DNA of 32,363 nt from Candidatus Alcyoniella australis (GCA_030765605.1 JAVCCG010000023.1:1-32363); one strand, 5' to 3'; positions 6,993 through 20,220 are shown, counted from the first letter of the stretch. The notes: generated from the letters alone by a model not told the origin. Made by a program: numbers and translations.

Positions 6993-9445
6993 GCGCCGTC
7001 CGCTCCGAGCTGCCGCAAGCTGCCGGCCCAGCCATCGACCTCCACGCGGGTTCCCGGCTCCAGCTTTGTCGCTCCGGGCAATCCGACGATCATCGGCAGT
7101 CCCATCTCGCGACACAGTTGCCCCAAATGGCACAGCGCCGATCCGGTCTCGCAAACTATCGCGGCCACCTTGAGTTGCCCGGCGTTGACCACGTCGGGCG
7201 AGGAGAGCACCAGGATGTCCCCTGCTTCAGCCTTTCCGGCCAGGGCCAGCCGCCCTCGCGCAATTCCGGGGCTGACTGCGATTCCCTGGGTGCCCTGTGG
7301 TCTGCGCAGCTCGCCATCCTCGGTCTCGATGATCGTCGGCCACGCGGACTGTGTGCGCCACGCTTCCATCTGCTCGCGGCGTTCATCCAGCGCCTCGACC
7401 GCTGGTAAATCGCGATTGAACGATTGCCGCAGCTCGTCCAGTCCGAGCAGGAATACGTCCTGCACGTCGGCCAGCAGTCCCTGCTCGACCAACTTGCGCC
7501 CATGAGCCAGCAGCAGCGAGCGCAACGCCGTAACGCCGCGCAGCAGCGTGTCCTTGGCGTTCTCACGCCATGAAGATGCGCGCACCGCAGCGTTAAAGGA
7601 ACGCCTGAGTTGCCAACGCTCCCAGGGCACGAGGTGTCCTAGGGCAATCCCCTCACAGCGTTTTTCCAGCTCCTGACGCGCCTGCTCCAGGTCAAGGGAT
7701 TCCTCCGACGCGGCGACCAACGGCAGCTCCATCTGCGGGTCGCTTTGGGGCCGCGGATTGGACAGCTCGATCTCGCCGGCGGCTCGATGACCCCAATCGT
7801 GCCGATAACACTCAATCTGCCCCGCGCGTTGAACCTCGTTGGCGTGTTCCAGCTCCTGACGCGCTCTGCGCCAGGCGTTCAGCGCGTTTTCCTCTACCCC
7901 GGCGATTGCCGATTGCAATAGATCATCAAGCTCGACGTGCCAGCGATCGGCGAGCAACCTCAAACCCGAGGCGTACTGATCGGCGAGGAACGTCCCCTCG
8001 ACGTGCAGCGCCATTGCCCGCCGGTACACCAAATCGGCCAAAGCGCTGCAACGATTAAAGGCTCCCGCGTTCAGGCCGGCGTCCGCCAGACTTTGCGATG
8101 TTCGATCTATCTGTTGACGAAGATCGGTCAGCCGCGCATCCCAGTTGGCGCCGCGTCGCCCAATCCTCAACGAGGCAATCAGATTTCGCAGCTTACTTGA
8201 GAAGCGTCGCGAGTCGCGGTGCAGTTGGCCGATCAGCTCGGCGTCAACGTACGGCCTGCCCTCGATCCAGCGCATTGAGGGGCTGCCGGCGATCGATCCC
8301 AGGCCGGCAAGCTTCAACGGCAGTTCGAGCTGTTGCTCCACAGACAAACGGCCCTGGATCAGTTCGCGGCTCAGGGGGCTTAACGGCTCGCTGATTAACT
8401 CCACCGCGCCGGAGTTGATCCACAACCTTCCGCGAAGTTTGCGCGGTGCGGGTCTGACCTGCAGCGCGAACAGCTCCTGCGAGTCCTCGCTGCTGCACCA
8501 CTCGACCTCCACCGGACCGTTGTAGCGGGCGGACTGCTCAAGCCCCAAAGCGACCAAGCGGCGTATCAGATCGCTGCTCAATCCGACAATCGCCCCAGCC
8601 GGCAAGCCGCGCGGTCCAACCTGTATGCGTCGGGCGCGCGCCGGCTCGTATACGTCTCCGGCACAGGCCTCGATCGTTACGCTGTCCAGCGCACCGCTGA
8701 CCGGGTCTGCGGTCAGCATTCGGCCGATCCACGCACCGCCGACCAGTTGATGCACGAACAAGCCCAAGTTCTCGGGCAGCCCAGTGAAGGCCAGGTTACG
8801 CGCGCGATCGGAATAGGCCGAGCGCCATACCGATTCGATAGCGTGCTCCAGCTCCCGCACCCGCGTAATGCGGACACTGCGAAACACGCCCGATGCGGTA
8901 CCGCTTTGTTGGTCCTCCACCGCAAAACTGGAACGCACCATCGCCTCGCCGCGGCCGACCTGCCGCCGATAGAAACGGACGATGCGCCGCATGGTGCGCG
9001 GCGGGATCTGAAACTGCATTCCGGCGTCCGATCGCTGGCTGCTGCGTTCGTGCAAGCGGCCGCTGATCGCAAATCCTTGGGGAATTTTGACATTGCTCCG
9101 CGATAGCACGCCCAGGCGAGCGGCTTTAGAGCCGAAATATTGCGCATCGCCTTGGACCAGTCGATCCAGCGGCAGCAGCATCGCACGCGGATGACTGATC
9201 CGGATCCAGACTCGGTGCAACAAGGCTCGTAGGGCCAGCAGCAGTGTCAAACAGACCAGCGCCGAGACGGTCAGCTCGAGCATTCCCGCGGCCTGGCCCG
9301 TGGCGCTGAAGTAGACCACGGCTGCGACCACCAGCAGCGCGCCAAGTCCGAGAATCAGCAGCAGCGCCCAGCTGAGCACGATCAGCACCGGCGCCAGCAT
9401 CAGCAGGCCTACCAGTCCGAAAAACGGAAGGACGATCGTGGTCAC
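6989..9445 (-). CDS. Membrane-anchored PEP-synthase-like phosphotransferase
   Basis: An 818-residue protein. Residues 4-75 form about three membrane helices, which PEP synthases lack. Then comes a PPDK_N/ATP-grasp domain: YFGSKAARLGVL (Lys107), MVRSSFAVEDQQSG, GLFVHQLVGGAWIGRMLTADP and LFALQVRP, all recognisable nucleotide-binding signatures. A helical, Gln/Glu-rich middle of about 350 residues follows. A swivelling phosphohistidine domain closes the protein (GDILVLSSPDVVNAG..., ETGSALCHLGQLCREMGLPMIVG, His near 773). The usual TGG.lSH motif is altered to TGSALCH but keeps the His. There is no C-terminal PEP-binding TIM barrel, so it is not a pyruvate-making PEP synthase. The order resembles rifampin phosphotransferase (ATP domain, substrate domain, His domain), with substrate unknown. 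The start is GTG 9445, 20 bases after the amidohydrolase. Confidence 0.78.
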   Translation of the reverse strand: MTTIVLPFFGLVGLLMLAPVLIVLSWALLLILGLGALLVVAAVVYFSATGQAAGMLELTVSALVCLTLLLALRALLHRVWIRISHPRAMLLPLDRLVQGDAQYFGSKAARLGVLSRSNVKIPQGFAISGRLHERSSQRSDAGMQFQIPPRTMRRIVRFYRRQVGRGEAMVRSSFAVEDQQSGTASGVFRSVRITRVRELEHAIESVWRSAYSDRARNLAFTGLPENLGLFVHQLVGGAWIGRMLTADPVSGALDSVTIEACAGDVYEPARARRIQVGPRGLPAGAIVGLSSDLIRRLVALGLEQSARYNGPVEVEWCSSEDSQELFALQVRPAPRKLRGRLWINSGAVELISEPLSPLSRELIQGRLSVEQQLELPLKLAGLGSIAGSPSMRWIEGRPYVDAELIGQLHRDSRRFSSKLRNLIASLRIGRRGANWDARLTDLRQQIDRTSQSLADAGLNAGAFNRCSALADLVYRRAMALHVEGTFLADQYASGLRLLADRWHVELDDLLQSAIAGVEENALNAWRRARQELEHANEVQRAGQIECYRHDWGHRAAGEIELSNPRPQSDPQMELPLVAASEESLDLEQARQELEKRCEGIALGHLVPWERWQLRRSFNAAVRASSWRENAKDTLLRGVTALRSLLLAHGRKLVEQGLLADVQDVFLLGLDELRQSFNRDLPAVEALDERREQMEAWRTQSAWPTIIETEDGELRRPQGTQGIAVSPGIARGRLALAGKAEAGDILVLSSPDVVNAGQLKVAAIVCETGSALCHLGQLCREMGLPMIVGLPGATKLEPGTRVEVDGWAGSLRQLGADGA

Positions 9446-9465
9446 AGCGCAAGCATCCTAATCCA

Positions 9466-10995
9466 TTACAATCGGCCCGAGTAAACCAGCTTGCCGCCGA
9501 TGTACAAGGCCTTGATCGCGATCTGCTCGATCCCGGACGGGTCGATGATCAGCGGGTCCGCGTCTAGGACGCACAGGTCCGCGTCGAGCCCGGGCTCGAT
9601 CGTTCCCCGAGCGCGTTCCTCAAACACCGAACGCGCGCCGCCCAGGGTGAATATCCGTAGCGCCTCGTAGGGAGTAAGCGCCTGATCGCGGTTGGGATGG
9701 TTGATCGCCATCGCGATTCCGCGCAACGGATTGATCGGGCTCACCGGCGCGTCCGATCCGCCGGAAATATCGATCCCGGCCTTGAGGTAGGAGCGCAGCG
9801 GCAGGTATCCGGCGAAACGTTTCTTCCCCAGAGTTTTTTGTAAATAGGCGGTGGGTGTGGTCGGCATATCCAAGAACGCCGGCTGCACCCCCAGGTGCAC
9901 GCCGAGCTTTGCCATGCGCTCGATCTGCTCGGTTCGCGGCATCTCGCAATGCTCGATGCGCATCCGATGGTCGGCCCGCGGATGCTCGGCCAGCACACTG
10001 CCGTAGACCCGCAGCGCCTGCTCGATCGCCCGGTCGCCGATGGCGTGCAGCGCCACCTGCATCATCGCCAAATGGGCTCCTTCGACGAATGCGCGCACCT
10101 TCTCGTCCGAATGGTAGAGCAGACCGTTGGTATCCGGCCTGTCGCAAAACGGCTCGGACAGTGCCGCGGTATGCGAGCTTAAGCTGCCGTCCAGGGCCAT
10201 CTCAAAACAGCCGCCCGCCCTGCCCTGACCCACGCGTTTGACCCGTCGCAAATCGAACGACTGAACGAAGATCCGCAGCCGCGGTCGGTCGAACAGTCCG
10301 GCAACGCGCGCCGCAAGCACGTCAATGTCGAACGGCACTTGGAAGCCTTCGAGGCAAACCGCAGTTCCCACGCCGCGCGAGAGCGCGTGGCGCGACACAG
10401 CGCGCAGTGCCCTGACGATCGAGCGGCGCGCTACCGCCGTTTGGCTGAGCTTAAGCGCCTCGGTGTGGGCCTCGCCCACCAACTGACCGGCATCGGCATC
10501 CAGGCCGCGCAGATCGGCTGGCAGCTCCAGCTTGCGCAGGGCCGCACTGTTGACTGCGCAGCCGTGGCCATCGGCCCGTTCGAGCAGCAACGGCGAATCT
10601 GAGACCCAGCGGTCGAGTTCCTCGCGCGAGGGCAGCCGCCCCTCGGGCATCGAATTGTCGGCCGCGCCCAGCCCGACCAGCCACGCGCCGCGTCCTCGCT
10701 CCTTGCGCGCCTTAGCCACGATCCGCCGCAGGTCCTCGTGGTTCTTAGCTTGATCGAACCGCAGGCCGATCAACATCAGCCCCGCACCCAGCCAGTGGGT
10801 GTGCGAATCGACGAACGCCGGCACTACCGTGGCCCCATGCAGATCGACCACTTTGGCGTAGGCGCGCAGCTCGCGTTCAACGCGATCGGCAACCGCGACG
10901 ATCCGGCCACCTTCGAGTGCGATCTCTTGCGCCCGATTCTGCGGTCCGGTCATCGGGATCACGTTGGCGTTGGTCAACAGCGTCAGGCGCGACAT
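9466..10995 (-). CDS. YtcJ-like amidohydrolase (Amidohydro_3)
   Basis: A 509-residue metal-dependent hydrolase. An N-terminal beta sandwich (LLTNANVIPMTG..., ALEGGRIVAVAD) leads into the barrel with PAFVDSHTHW (His65/His67 metal ligands). Further hallmarks are LERADGHGCAVNSAAL, VALHAIGDRAIEQALRVY, MRIEHCEMP and GGSDAPVSPINPLRGI, with the C-terminal sandwich GLDADLCVLDADPL. This is the full-length architecture of YtcJ-type proteins, which hydrolyse amide or related bonds of small molecules; the substrate cannot be read from sequence. There is no signal peptide, so it is cytoplasmic. ATG 10995 lies four bases after the stop of the DUF192 gene, and the next gene follows within 20 bases, so all are co-transcribed. 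Confidence 0.9.
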   Translation of the reverse strand: MSRLTLLTNANVIPMTGPQNRAQEIALEGGRIVAVADRVERELRAYAKVVDLHGATVVPAFVDSHTHWLGAGLMLIGLRFDQAKNHEDLRRIVAKARKERGRGAWLVGLGAADNSMPEGRLPSREELDRWVSDSPLLLERADGHGCAVNSAALRKLELPADLRGLDADAGQLVGEAHTEALKLSQTAVARRSIVRALRAVSRHALSRGVGTAVCLEGFQVPFDIDVLAARVAGLFDRPRLRIFVQSFDLRRVKRVGQGRAGGCFEMALDGSLSSHTAALSEPFCDRPDTNGLLYHSDEKVRAFVEGAHLAMMQVALHAIGDRAIEQALRVYGSVLAEHPRADHRMRIEHCEMPRTEQIERMAKLGVHLGVQPAFLDMPTTPTAYLQKTLGKKRFAGYLPLRSYLKAGIDISGGSDAPVSPINPLRGIAMAINHPNRDQALTPYEALRIFTLGGARSVFEERARGTIEPGLDADLCVLDADPLIIDPSGIEQIAIKALYIGGKLVYSGRL

Positions 10996-10999
10996 CGTC

Positions 11000-11455
11000 T
11001 CATCTCGGCCAAATATCGCCGTTGGGGTAGCGAATGCTGATCTTGTCGCCGACCTTGATGCCGGCGGTTTTAAACGCGCCCTGGTTGACCTCCAACGCCA
11101 TCAGCGCCGGGCCGGAACTGATGTGAGAATCGAGGGTCAGCGGCTGCATCTGCTGGATGTCGATAATAATCCCCTGTTTGTCGATATAGGCGATCGACAG
11201 CGGCAACAAGGTGTTCTTCATCCAGAACGACAACGGACGGGTGTACTCGAACACGAACAGCATGCCGCACTTCTCGCAGAGCTCCTCGCGTTCCATCAGT
11301 CCGCGCTGACGTTGTTCGGGGCTGAAAACCACCTCGACCTTGAACTCGTTCTCGCCGATGACAACAACGGCGTCAGGCGGTCGCCCTTGGGCTAAGGAAC
11401 CCTGGGGCAGCGTCAGCGCCAGCAGGATCAGCAGGGCCGGGATCTTCCTGTACAT
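11000..11455 (-). CDS. Exported DUF192 protein
   Basis: A 151-residue protein with a clear signal peptide (residues 1-22, IPALLILLALTLPQGSLAQ), then a DUF192 domain: FKVEVVFSPEQRQRGLMERE, GMLFVFEYTRPLSFWMKNTLLPLSIAYID, and a C-terminal ALEVNQGAFKTAGIKVGDKI. The RGLM and FWMKNT motifs are the family signature. DUF192 proteins are small, envelope-located beta barrels of unproven function. It carries a Cys pair (ELCEKCGML) absent from many relatives, perhaps a disulfide or metal site. It is the first gene of the minus-strand operon and divergent from gltB. Confidence 0.88.
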   Translation of the reverse strand: MYRKIPALLILLALTLPQGSLAQGRPPDAVVVIGENEFKVEVVFSPEQRQRGLMEREELCEKCGMLFVFEYTRPLSFWMKNTLLPLSIAYIDKQGIIIDIQQMQPLTLDSHISSGPALMALEVNQGAFKTAGIKVGDKISIRYPNGDIWPR

Positions 11456-11535
11456 CGCGGCGATTCTACGGCAGACAAGGCCGCGGCGCCAGGATCGAAT
11501 CGGGCGATCCCCCTATCCTGAGTCCGCCACTATTC

Positions 11536-11564
11536 TTGACGCGCCGCATTATATCCGCTATCGA
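11536..11564 (+). promoter_or_regulatory. Divergent promoter region between gltB and the DUF192 operon
   Basis: On the plus strand TTGACG (11536-11541) and TATCGA (11559-11564) are 17 bases apart and could drive gltB. On the minus strand a perfect TATAAT covers 11553-11548 and could be the -10 box of the DUF192 operon, though its -35 is poor. The two candidates overlap, so transcription of the two units may be mutually exclusive. Confidence 0.4.
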
Positions 11565-11577
11565 TAGGACTCGTTGG

Positions 11578-11601
11578 GGGCGGCGATTGCGCCGCCCTTT
11601 T
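11578..11601 (+). terminator. Terminator-like hairpin in the gltB leader
   Basis: An 8-bp all-GC stem (GGGCGGCG / CGCCGCCC) with an ATTG loop is followed by TTTT, 16 bases before the gltB start codon. It is oriented for plus-strand transcription, although no gene lies upstream on that strand. It may act as an attenuator or processing element, or block antisense entry; on the minus strand there is no T run. Confidence 0.5.
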
Positions 11602-11617
11602 AGCATGGCGACCGACG

Positions 11618-16184
<4,567 letters not shown>

Positions 16185-16192
<8 letters not shown>

Positions 16193-17609
16193 ATCCTCCG
16201 ATGGCTTCCTGCGCTACGAGCGTCGCGATGCGCCCAAGCGGCCGGTCGATCAGCGGCTGGGCGATTGCGCCGAGATCGAGCTCGACCTGCCTTCGGATCA
16301 GCTCGTGCAACAGGCGGAGCGCTGCATGGACTGCGGCATTCCTTTCTGTCACAGCTACGGCTGTCCGGTAAACAACAGGGTTCCCGAGTTCATCGAATTG
16401 GCGCACCAGGGCTTCTGGCGCGACGCGCTGGAGCTGCTGCACTCGACCGACAACTTCCCGGAAATCACCGGCCGGGTCTGCCCCGCGCCTTGCGAGACCG
16501 CCTGCACCCTGGGAATCAACCAGCCGCCGGTGACCATCCGCCAGATCGAACTGCGGATAGTGGAACGCGGATTTGACGAAGGTTGGATCAAGCCCGAGCC
16601 CGCGCTGGAGCGCACTGGCCGCAAGATCGCGATCATCGGCTCGGGACCGGCCGGGCTGGCCGCTTCGCAACAACTGGCTCGTCTGGGACACAGCGTAACG
16701 TTGTTCGAACGCCAGGACCGCATCGGCGGGCTGATGCGCTACGGTATTCCCGACTTCAAGCTCGACAAAAAGGTGCTCGACCGCCGACTGAAACAGCTCG
16801 CCGCCGAGGGAGTGATCTTCGAGACCGGCGTGGACGTGGGGGTCGACATCTCGGCCAATTACCTTGATCGCAGTTTCGACGCCGTACTGCTCACCGTGGG
16901 CAGCGGGGTGCCGCGCGATCTGCCACTGCCCGAACGCGACGCCGCGGGCATCCACTTCGCCATGGAGTTCCTCTGCCAACAAAATCATCTTGTGTCCGGC
17001 AACGACCTTTCCGGCCAACAGCGCCTGAGCGCCGAGGGCAAGAACGTCGTGGTGATCGGCGGCGGCGATACCGGATCGGACTGTATCGGTACGGCCAACC
17101 GCCAGCACACCGCGTCGGTGACTCAAATCGAATTGCTGCCCCGTCCGCCGCAGCAGCGTCCTGCTGAAAACCCATGGCCGACCTGGCCACAGGTGTTGCG
17201 CAGTTCCAGCTCCCACGAGGAGGGTTGCGAGCGGATGTGGTCGATCGGCACCAAGCGCTTCATCGTCGAACAGGAACGGGTCAGCGGACTGAGCTGCGTA
17301 CGCCTCGAATGGAGCGTCGCGGAAGACGGCCGCCGGACCTTCCGCGAGATCCCCGGCAGCGAGTTCCAGATCAAGGCCGAGCTGGTACTGCTAGCCATGG
17401 GCTTCGTACATCCGGAGCAAGGTCCGCTGGTCCACCACTGGGCTCTTACGCTGGACCAGGCCGGCAACATCGCCGTTGACCAGCAGATGAGCAGCTCGCG
17501 TCCAGGAGTGTTCGTGGCCGGAGACGCGGCGCGCGGCGCATCGCTGATCGTACACGCCATTGACAGCGGCCGCCGGGCGGCCGCGGCTATCGACGAATAT
17601 CTGGGCTAG
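16185..17609 (+). CDS. gltD: Glutamate synthase small subunit
   Basis: A 474-residue beta subunit that passes NAD(P)H electrons through FAD and Fe-S clusters to GltB. The N-terminal Cys-rich region (CMDCGIPFCHSYGCPVNN and CPAPCETACTLGIN) binds [4Fe-4S] clusters. Two Rossmann folds follow: FAD site IAIIGSGPAGLAASQQLARLG near residue 147 and nucleotide site VVVIGGGDTGSDCIGTANR. The terminal FVAGDAARGASLIVHAIDSGRRAA is the conserved FAD-closing motif. ATG 16185 has GAGGAGG about six bases upstream and overlaps the gltB stop, so the two are translationally coupled. The gene ends in a CTAG shared with the stop of the convergent HD-GYP pseudogene; there is no terminator hairpin between them. Confidence 0.97.
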
Positions 17610-18595
17610 CTTTCGTCCTGCAGGTTGGCGAAAACAAACCGCTCGTCCTGCAGCAGACGCACGCAGGCGTCGACCACATCGGCCTGATAGAGCTTACCGC
17701 TGTTCTGCTTAATCTCCTCAATCGCCGAGTCCAGGCCGATCGCCAGCCGATAGGGCCGGTGGTGGTACATCGCTTCGACCACGTCGGCCACAACCAGGAT
17801 CCGCGCCTGAAACAGGATCTGTTCCCCTTCCAAACCGTTGGGATAGCCCTAGCCGTCGAGCCGCTCGTGATGCTGGAGTACGATCTCGGCTGGCACGCCG
17901 ATCTTGCCCACATCGTGGATCATTCCAGCCATGTAGACTCCCTCAACGCTGTTGGGATCAAGCTTGAGTTCCATCGCGATTGCACGGGCGATGCGGGCCA
18001 CGCGGATCTGATGGCCGGCAGTGTACATGTCGCGCTTCTCAACGGTCAGGGACATCGCGTAGATGATCTCCTTGACCGTGCGGCCCAGCTTTTCCAGCGA
18101 TTCGTGTAGTGCCGCCTCGATCAGCTTGCGTTGAGAGATTTCCTGTTTGAGCTGCTCGTTGGCCTTGCGCAGATTTACCGTGCGCTCGTCCACGAGGCTC
18201 TCCAGCCTGCGCTGGTATTCGAGATTTTGTTGTTCGAGCCGCTGCTTGTCGTCCTGCAGGGCCTTCATCCCCGCAGCCCGCCCGACGACCAGCCTGATGT
18301 CGCGGATCTTCAGCGGCTTGGCCAGGTAATCGAAGGCCCCTTGACGCACGGCCTCGGCCGCGGTTTCGTAGTTCGGCTCGCCGGTGACCATGATCATCTG
18401 GGAATGCGGGGACCGCGGATCGCCTCGAGCAGCTTGATGCCGGGCATGATGATGTCGCTGATGACTACGTTCCCTATCTTTGCGCTTTTCCAGCGCAACG
18501 ATGGCGTTCTCGGCTGTTTCAACCTCATAGCCCTCAAGCCTGAGTGTCTCGCTAACGACCAGGCGGATGTTCTCCTCGTCGTCAACAATCAGCAC
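17606..18595 (-). pseudogene. Receiver / HD-GYP response regulator, broken by two frame changes and an amber codon
   Basis: The parent protein is a receiver domain joined by a coiled coil to an HD-GYP cyclic-di-GMP phosphodiesterase. From GTG 18595 the frame gives VDDEENIRLVVSETLRLEGYE. Between about 18500 and 18400 the conserved phosphoacceptor segment (VVISDIIMPGI) is found only in another frame (18588-18394). The original frame then resumes with SQMIMVTGEPNYETAAEAV, so at least two compensating indels are present. The HD part is clear (YTAGHQIRVARIA, GMIHDVGKIGVP, LQHHERLDG), then TAG at 17851-17849 falls where Ser is expected. Reading continues in frame as GYPNGLEGEQILFQARILVVADVVEAM to a stop at 17606. 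A TCG to TAG change would explain the stop. Loss of function is likely. It follows the single receiver gene on the same strand. Confidence 0.88.
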
Positions 18596-18684
18596 ACTGC
18601 TGCCGATCTTTATCTTTGTCGCCTGATCATTTATATCTGGATCTATCGGGTTTTCTACGGTTAAACGTCGAGTATCGCCTGTGC

Positions 18685-19050
18685 TTATCGCTGCCTGGCC
18701 GCGCCGATTACCGCATCGCGGAGTTCTTTTATTTCGAACGGTTTGGTTAAAAAAGTAAAAATGCCATCTTGCAACGACTGAAAAATGTTGTTGGTCGAGG
18801 GTCGTCCGGTCATCATCACAACCCCGATGTCGGGATAGTCGATCTTGATTCTCGACAGTAAATCGAGTCCGCTCTCCCGCCCGTCAAAGTAGATATCAAG
18901 CACGATTACGTCGATAGCCGATTTTTCAAGCAGGGAATCTGCTGATTGGGTGTCCATTGCCGTGAATACTTCGTGTCCGTCCTTCTTCAGAATTTCGGCG
19001 TAGGAGAGTACTAAATTCTCTTCATCGTCGACGATCAATACTCTAACCAT
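18685..19050 (-). CDS. Single-domain response regulator (CheY-like receiver)
   Basis: A 121-residue stand-alone receiver. The acidic pocket is VDDEEN (residues 8-9), the phosphoacceptor Asp52 sits in VIVLDIYF, the switch Thr in VVMMTGRPS, and the conserved Lys in FLTKPFEI. There is no output domain, so it would relay phosphate or act by protein contact. ATG 19050 has AGGGGTGA at good spacing. The next frame on this strand is the broken HD-GYP regulator, and the two were probably co-transcribed; with that partner ruined, this gene may have lost its role. The nearest intact histidine kinase, at 29116, is coupled to its own regulator. Confidence 0.9.
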   Translation of the reverse strand: MVRVLIVDDEENLVLSYAEILKKDGHEVFTAMDTQSADSLLEKSAIDVIVLDIYFDGRESGLDLLSRIKIDYPDIGVVMMTGRPSTNNIFQSLQDGIFTFLTKPFEIKELRDAVIGAARQR

Positions 19051-19418
19051 GGATCACCCCTAGTTGCCTAAAATTCCGAGTCCATGTTTACACAGTCTAT
19101 CGATTGATAATTACGCCTAAAATACATCTAATCCACTATTACAAGCGCTTATTACAAGCCTTGCTTTCAACTAACTATAGCATGGTTTAGAAAAATTCCA
19201 AAATAGAAGTAAAATCGCCCCCTGACTGAGGCCTCCTGGAGCGGGAAAAGCCTGGATCCGCAATGGCGCACAGTCCGATGTATGTTTTCACCGTAACCCG
19301 CAGTAATCAGCAGAACTCCACGGCCCAATCTGACCCGTGGGAAAATTGAATTGGTCTAAGCTAGCGGCTTCTGGTGAATTTCCGCCGAAACGGTTGTCAT
19401 CAATCGCAATGAACTGCA
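19051..19418. other. Intergenic region upstream of the receiver gene, with short direct repeats
   Basis: No gene is visible in this stretch. A perfect 10-base direct repeat TATTACAAGC occurs at 19137-19146 and 19150-19159, about 90 bases upstream of the receiver gene start. The 13-base period is a possible tandem binding site but is not an integral number of helix turns. The segment is AT-rich to about 19220, then GC-rich. Confidence 0.35.
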
Positions 19419-20081
19419 GTGCAACCCACTTCGACCTCTCGCCTGTTCCTGATCGCGCTGCTGGCTGCGGCGCTGATCTTCTGTGGCGCCTGCACGCAGA
19501 TCGGCAACCACGATCAGGGCGACGACGATGCGCCCGACAACGCGGACGACGACGACCAAGATCTTGACGACGACGACCAGCAGCCGGACGACGATGACGA
19601 CAGCGGCGGCGATGATGATGACGACTACGACCCCAGCGACACCACGATCTACGATATTCAGCAAGGTAGAGTGCCGGTCGAGACGGTTGTGACCTGCAAG
19701 GGCATAATCGTCACCTCTCCGCTGGCGATCGATACTCCGGGGATCTTCGTGCAGGAGCCCGAGGGCGGCGAGTATTCCGGTATCTTCCTCTTCCTCTACG
19801 ATGAGGTCGTGGCCGAGCTCGACGTAGCGGTCGGCGACGTGGTCGACGTCACCGGGCTGTACACCGAGTACTACAATATGTCCGAGCTGACCGTTCAGAG
19901 CACCGCGGATCTGACGATCACCGGCAGCAACCAGAACGTGCTTCCCGAGGTGGTGCAACCGGCCGACGTGGCCAACGGCGGGTCCAAGTCCGAGGCTTTC
20001 GAGAGCGTGCTGGTCAAGGTCGAGGACGAGAGCGTGACCAACCGCCTGGGCCTGGCCCTGTTGCTCCACGCGCTATTCTGA
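19419..20081 (+). CDS. Asp-rich lipoprotein with OB-fold-like domain, probably C-terminally truncated
   Basis: A 220-residue exported protein. A hydrophobic signal (LFLIALLAAALIFCGAC, Cys25; the lipobox is non-canonical) is followed by an extremely Asp-rich linker at residues 33-75. Similar poly-Asp linkers are common in surface lipoproteins of some deltaproteobacterial lineages and may bind calcium. Residues 76-205 form a beta-rich domain (VTCKGIIVTSP, GIFVQEPEGGEYSGIFLF, VAVGDVVDVTGLYTEYYNMSELTV) like the OB-fold domains of secreted nucleases. After VLVKVEDESVTN the family-like sequence stops, and a short Leu-rich tail runs into an AT-rich patch, so the original C-terminus is probably missing. 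The start is GTG 19419 with no good ribosome-binding site; the only nearby ATG (19409) is in another frame. Confidence 0.62.
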   Translation: MQPTSTSRLFLIALLAAALIFCGACTQIGNHDQGDDDAPDNADDDDQDLDDDDQQPDDDDDSGGDDDDDYDPSDTTIYDIQQGRVPVETVVTCKGIIVTSPLAIDTPGIFVQEPEGGEYSGIFLFLYDEVVAELDVAVGDVVDVTGLYTEYYNMSELTVQSTADLTITGSNQNVLPEVVQPADVANGGSKSEAFESVLVKVEDESVTNRLGLALLLHALF

Positions 20082-20220
20082 GCAAAGGCCCAAAACAGCA
20101 TATTTTACGCTTAAGTAGAACGCTTTTGTAAGAAAATACTTTACCTACCGGTTTTTGCTTTTTACGCGTTGATTATTACTGTTTATCAAATAGTTATCGC
20201 TTTAACCATAATAATCTGCT

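Noticed and set aside
6993-7154. N-terminal extension of the DUF2232-like protein from 7154
   Set aside because: It would overlap the PEP-synthase-like gene by 166 bases and encode Arg-rich shadow sequence; ATG 6992 gives the usual 4-base overlap.
17849-17851. Amber codon as pyrrolysine or other recoding in the HD-GYP gene
   Set aside because: Ser is expected here, TAG is an ordinary stop for gltD, the STAND gene and the transposase, and the same gene also carries frame changes.
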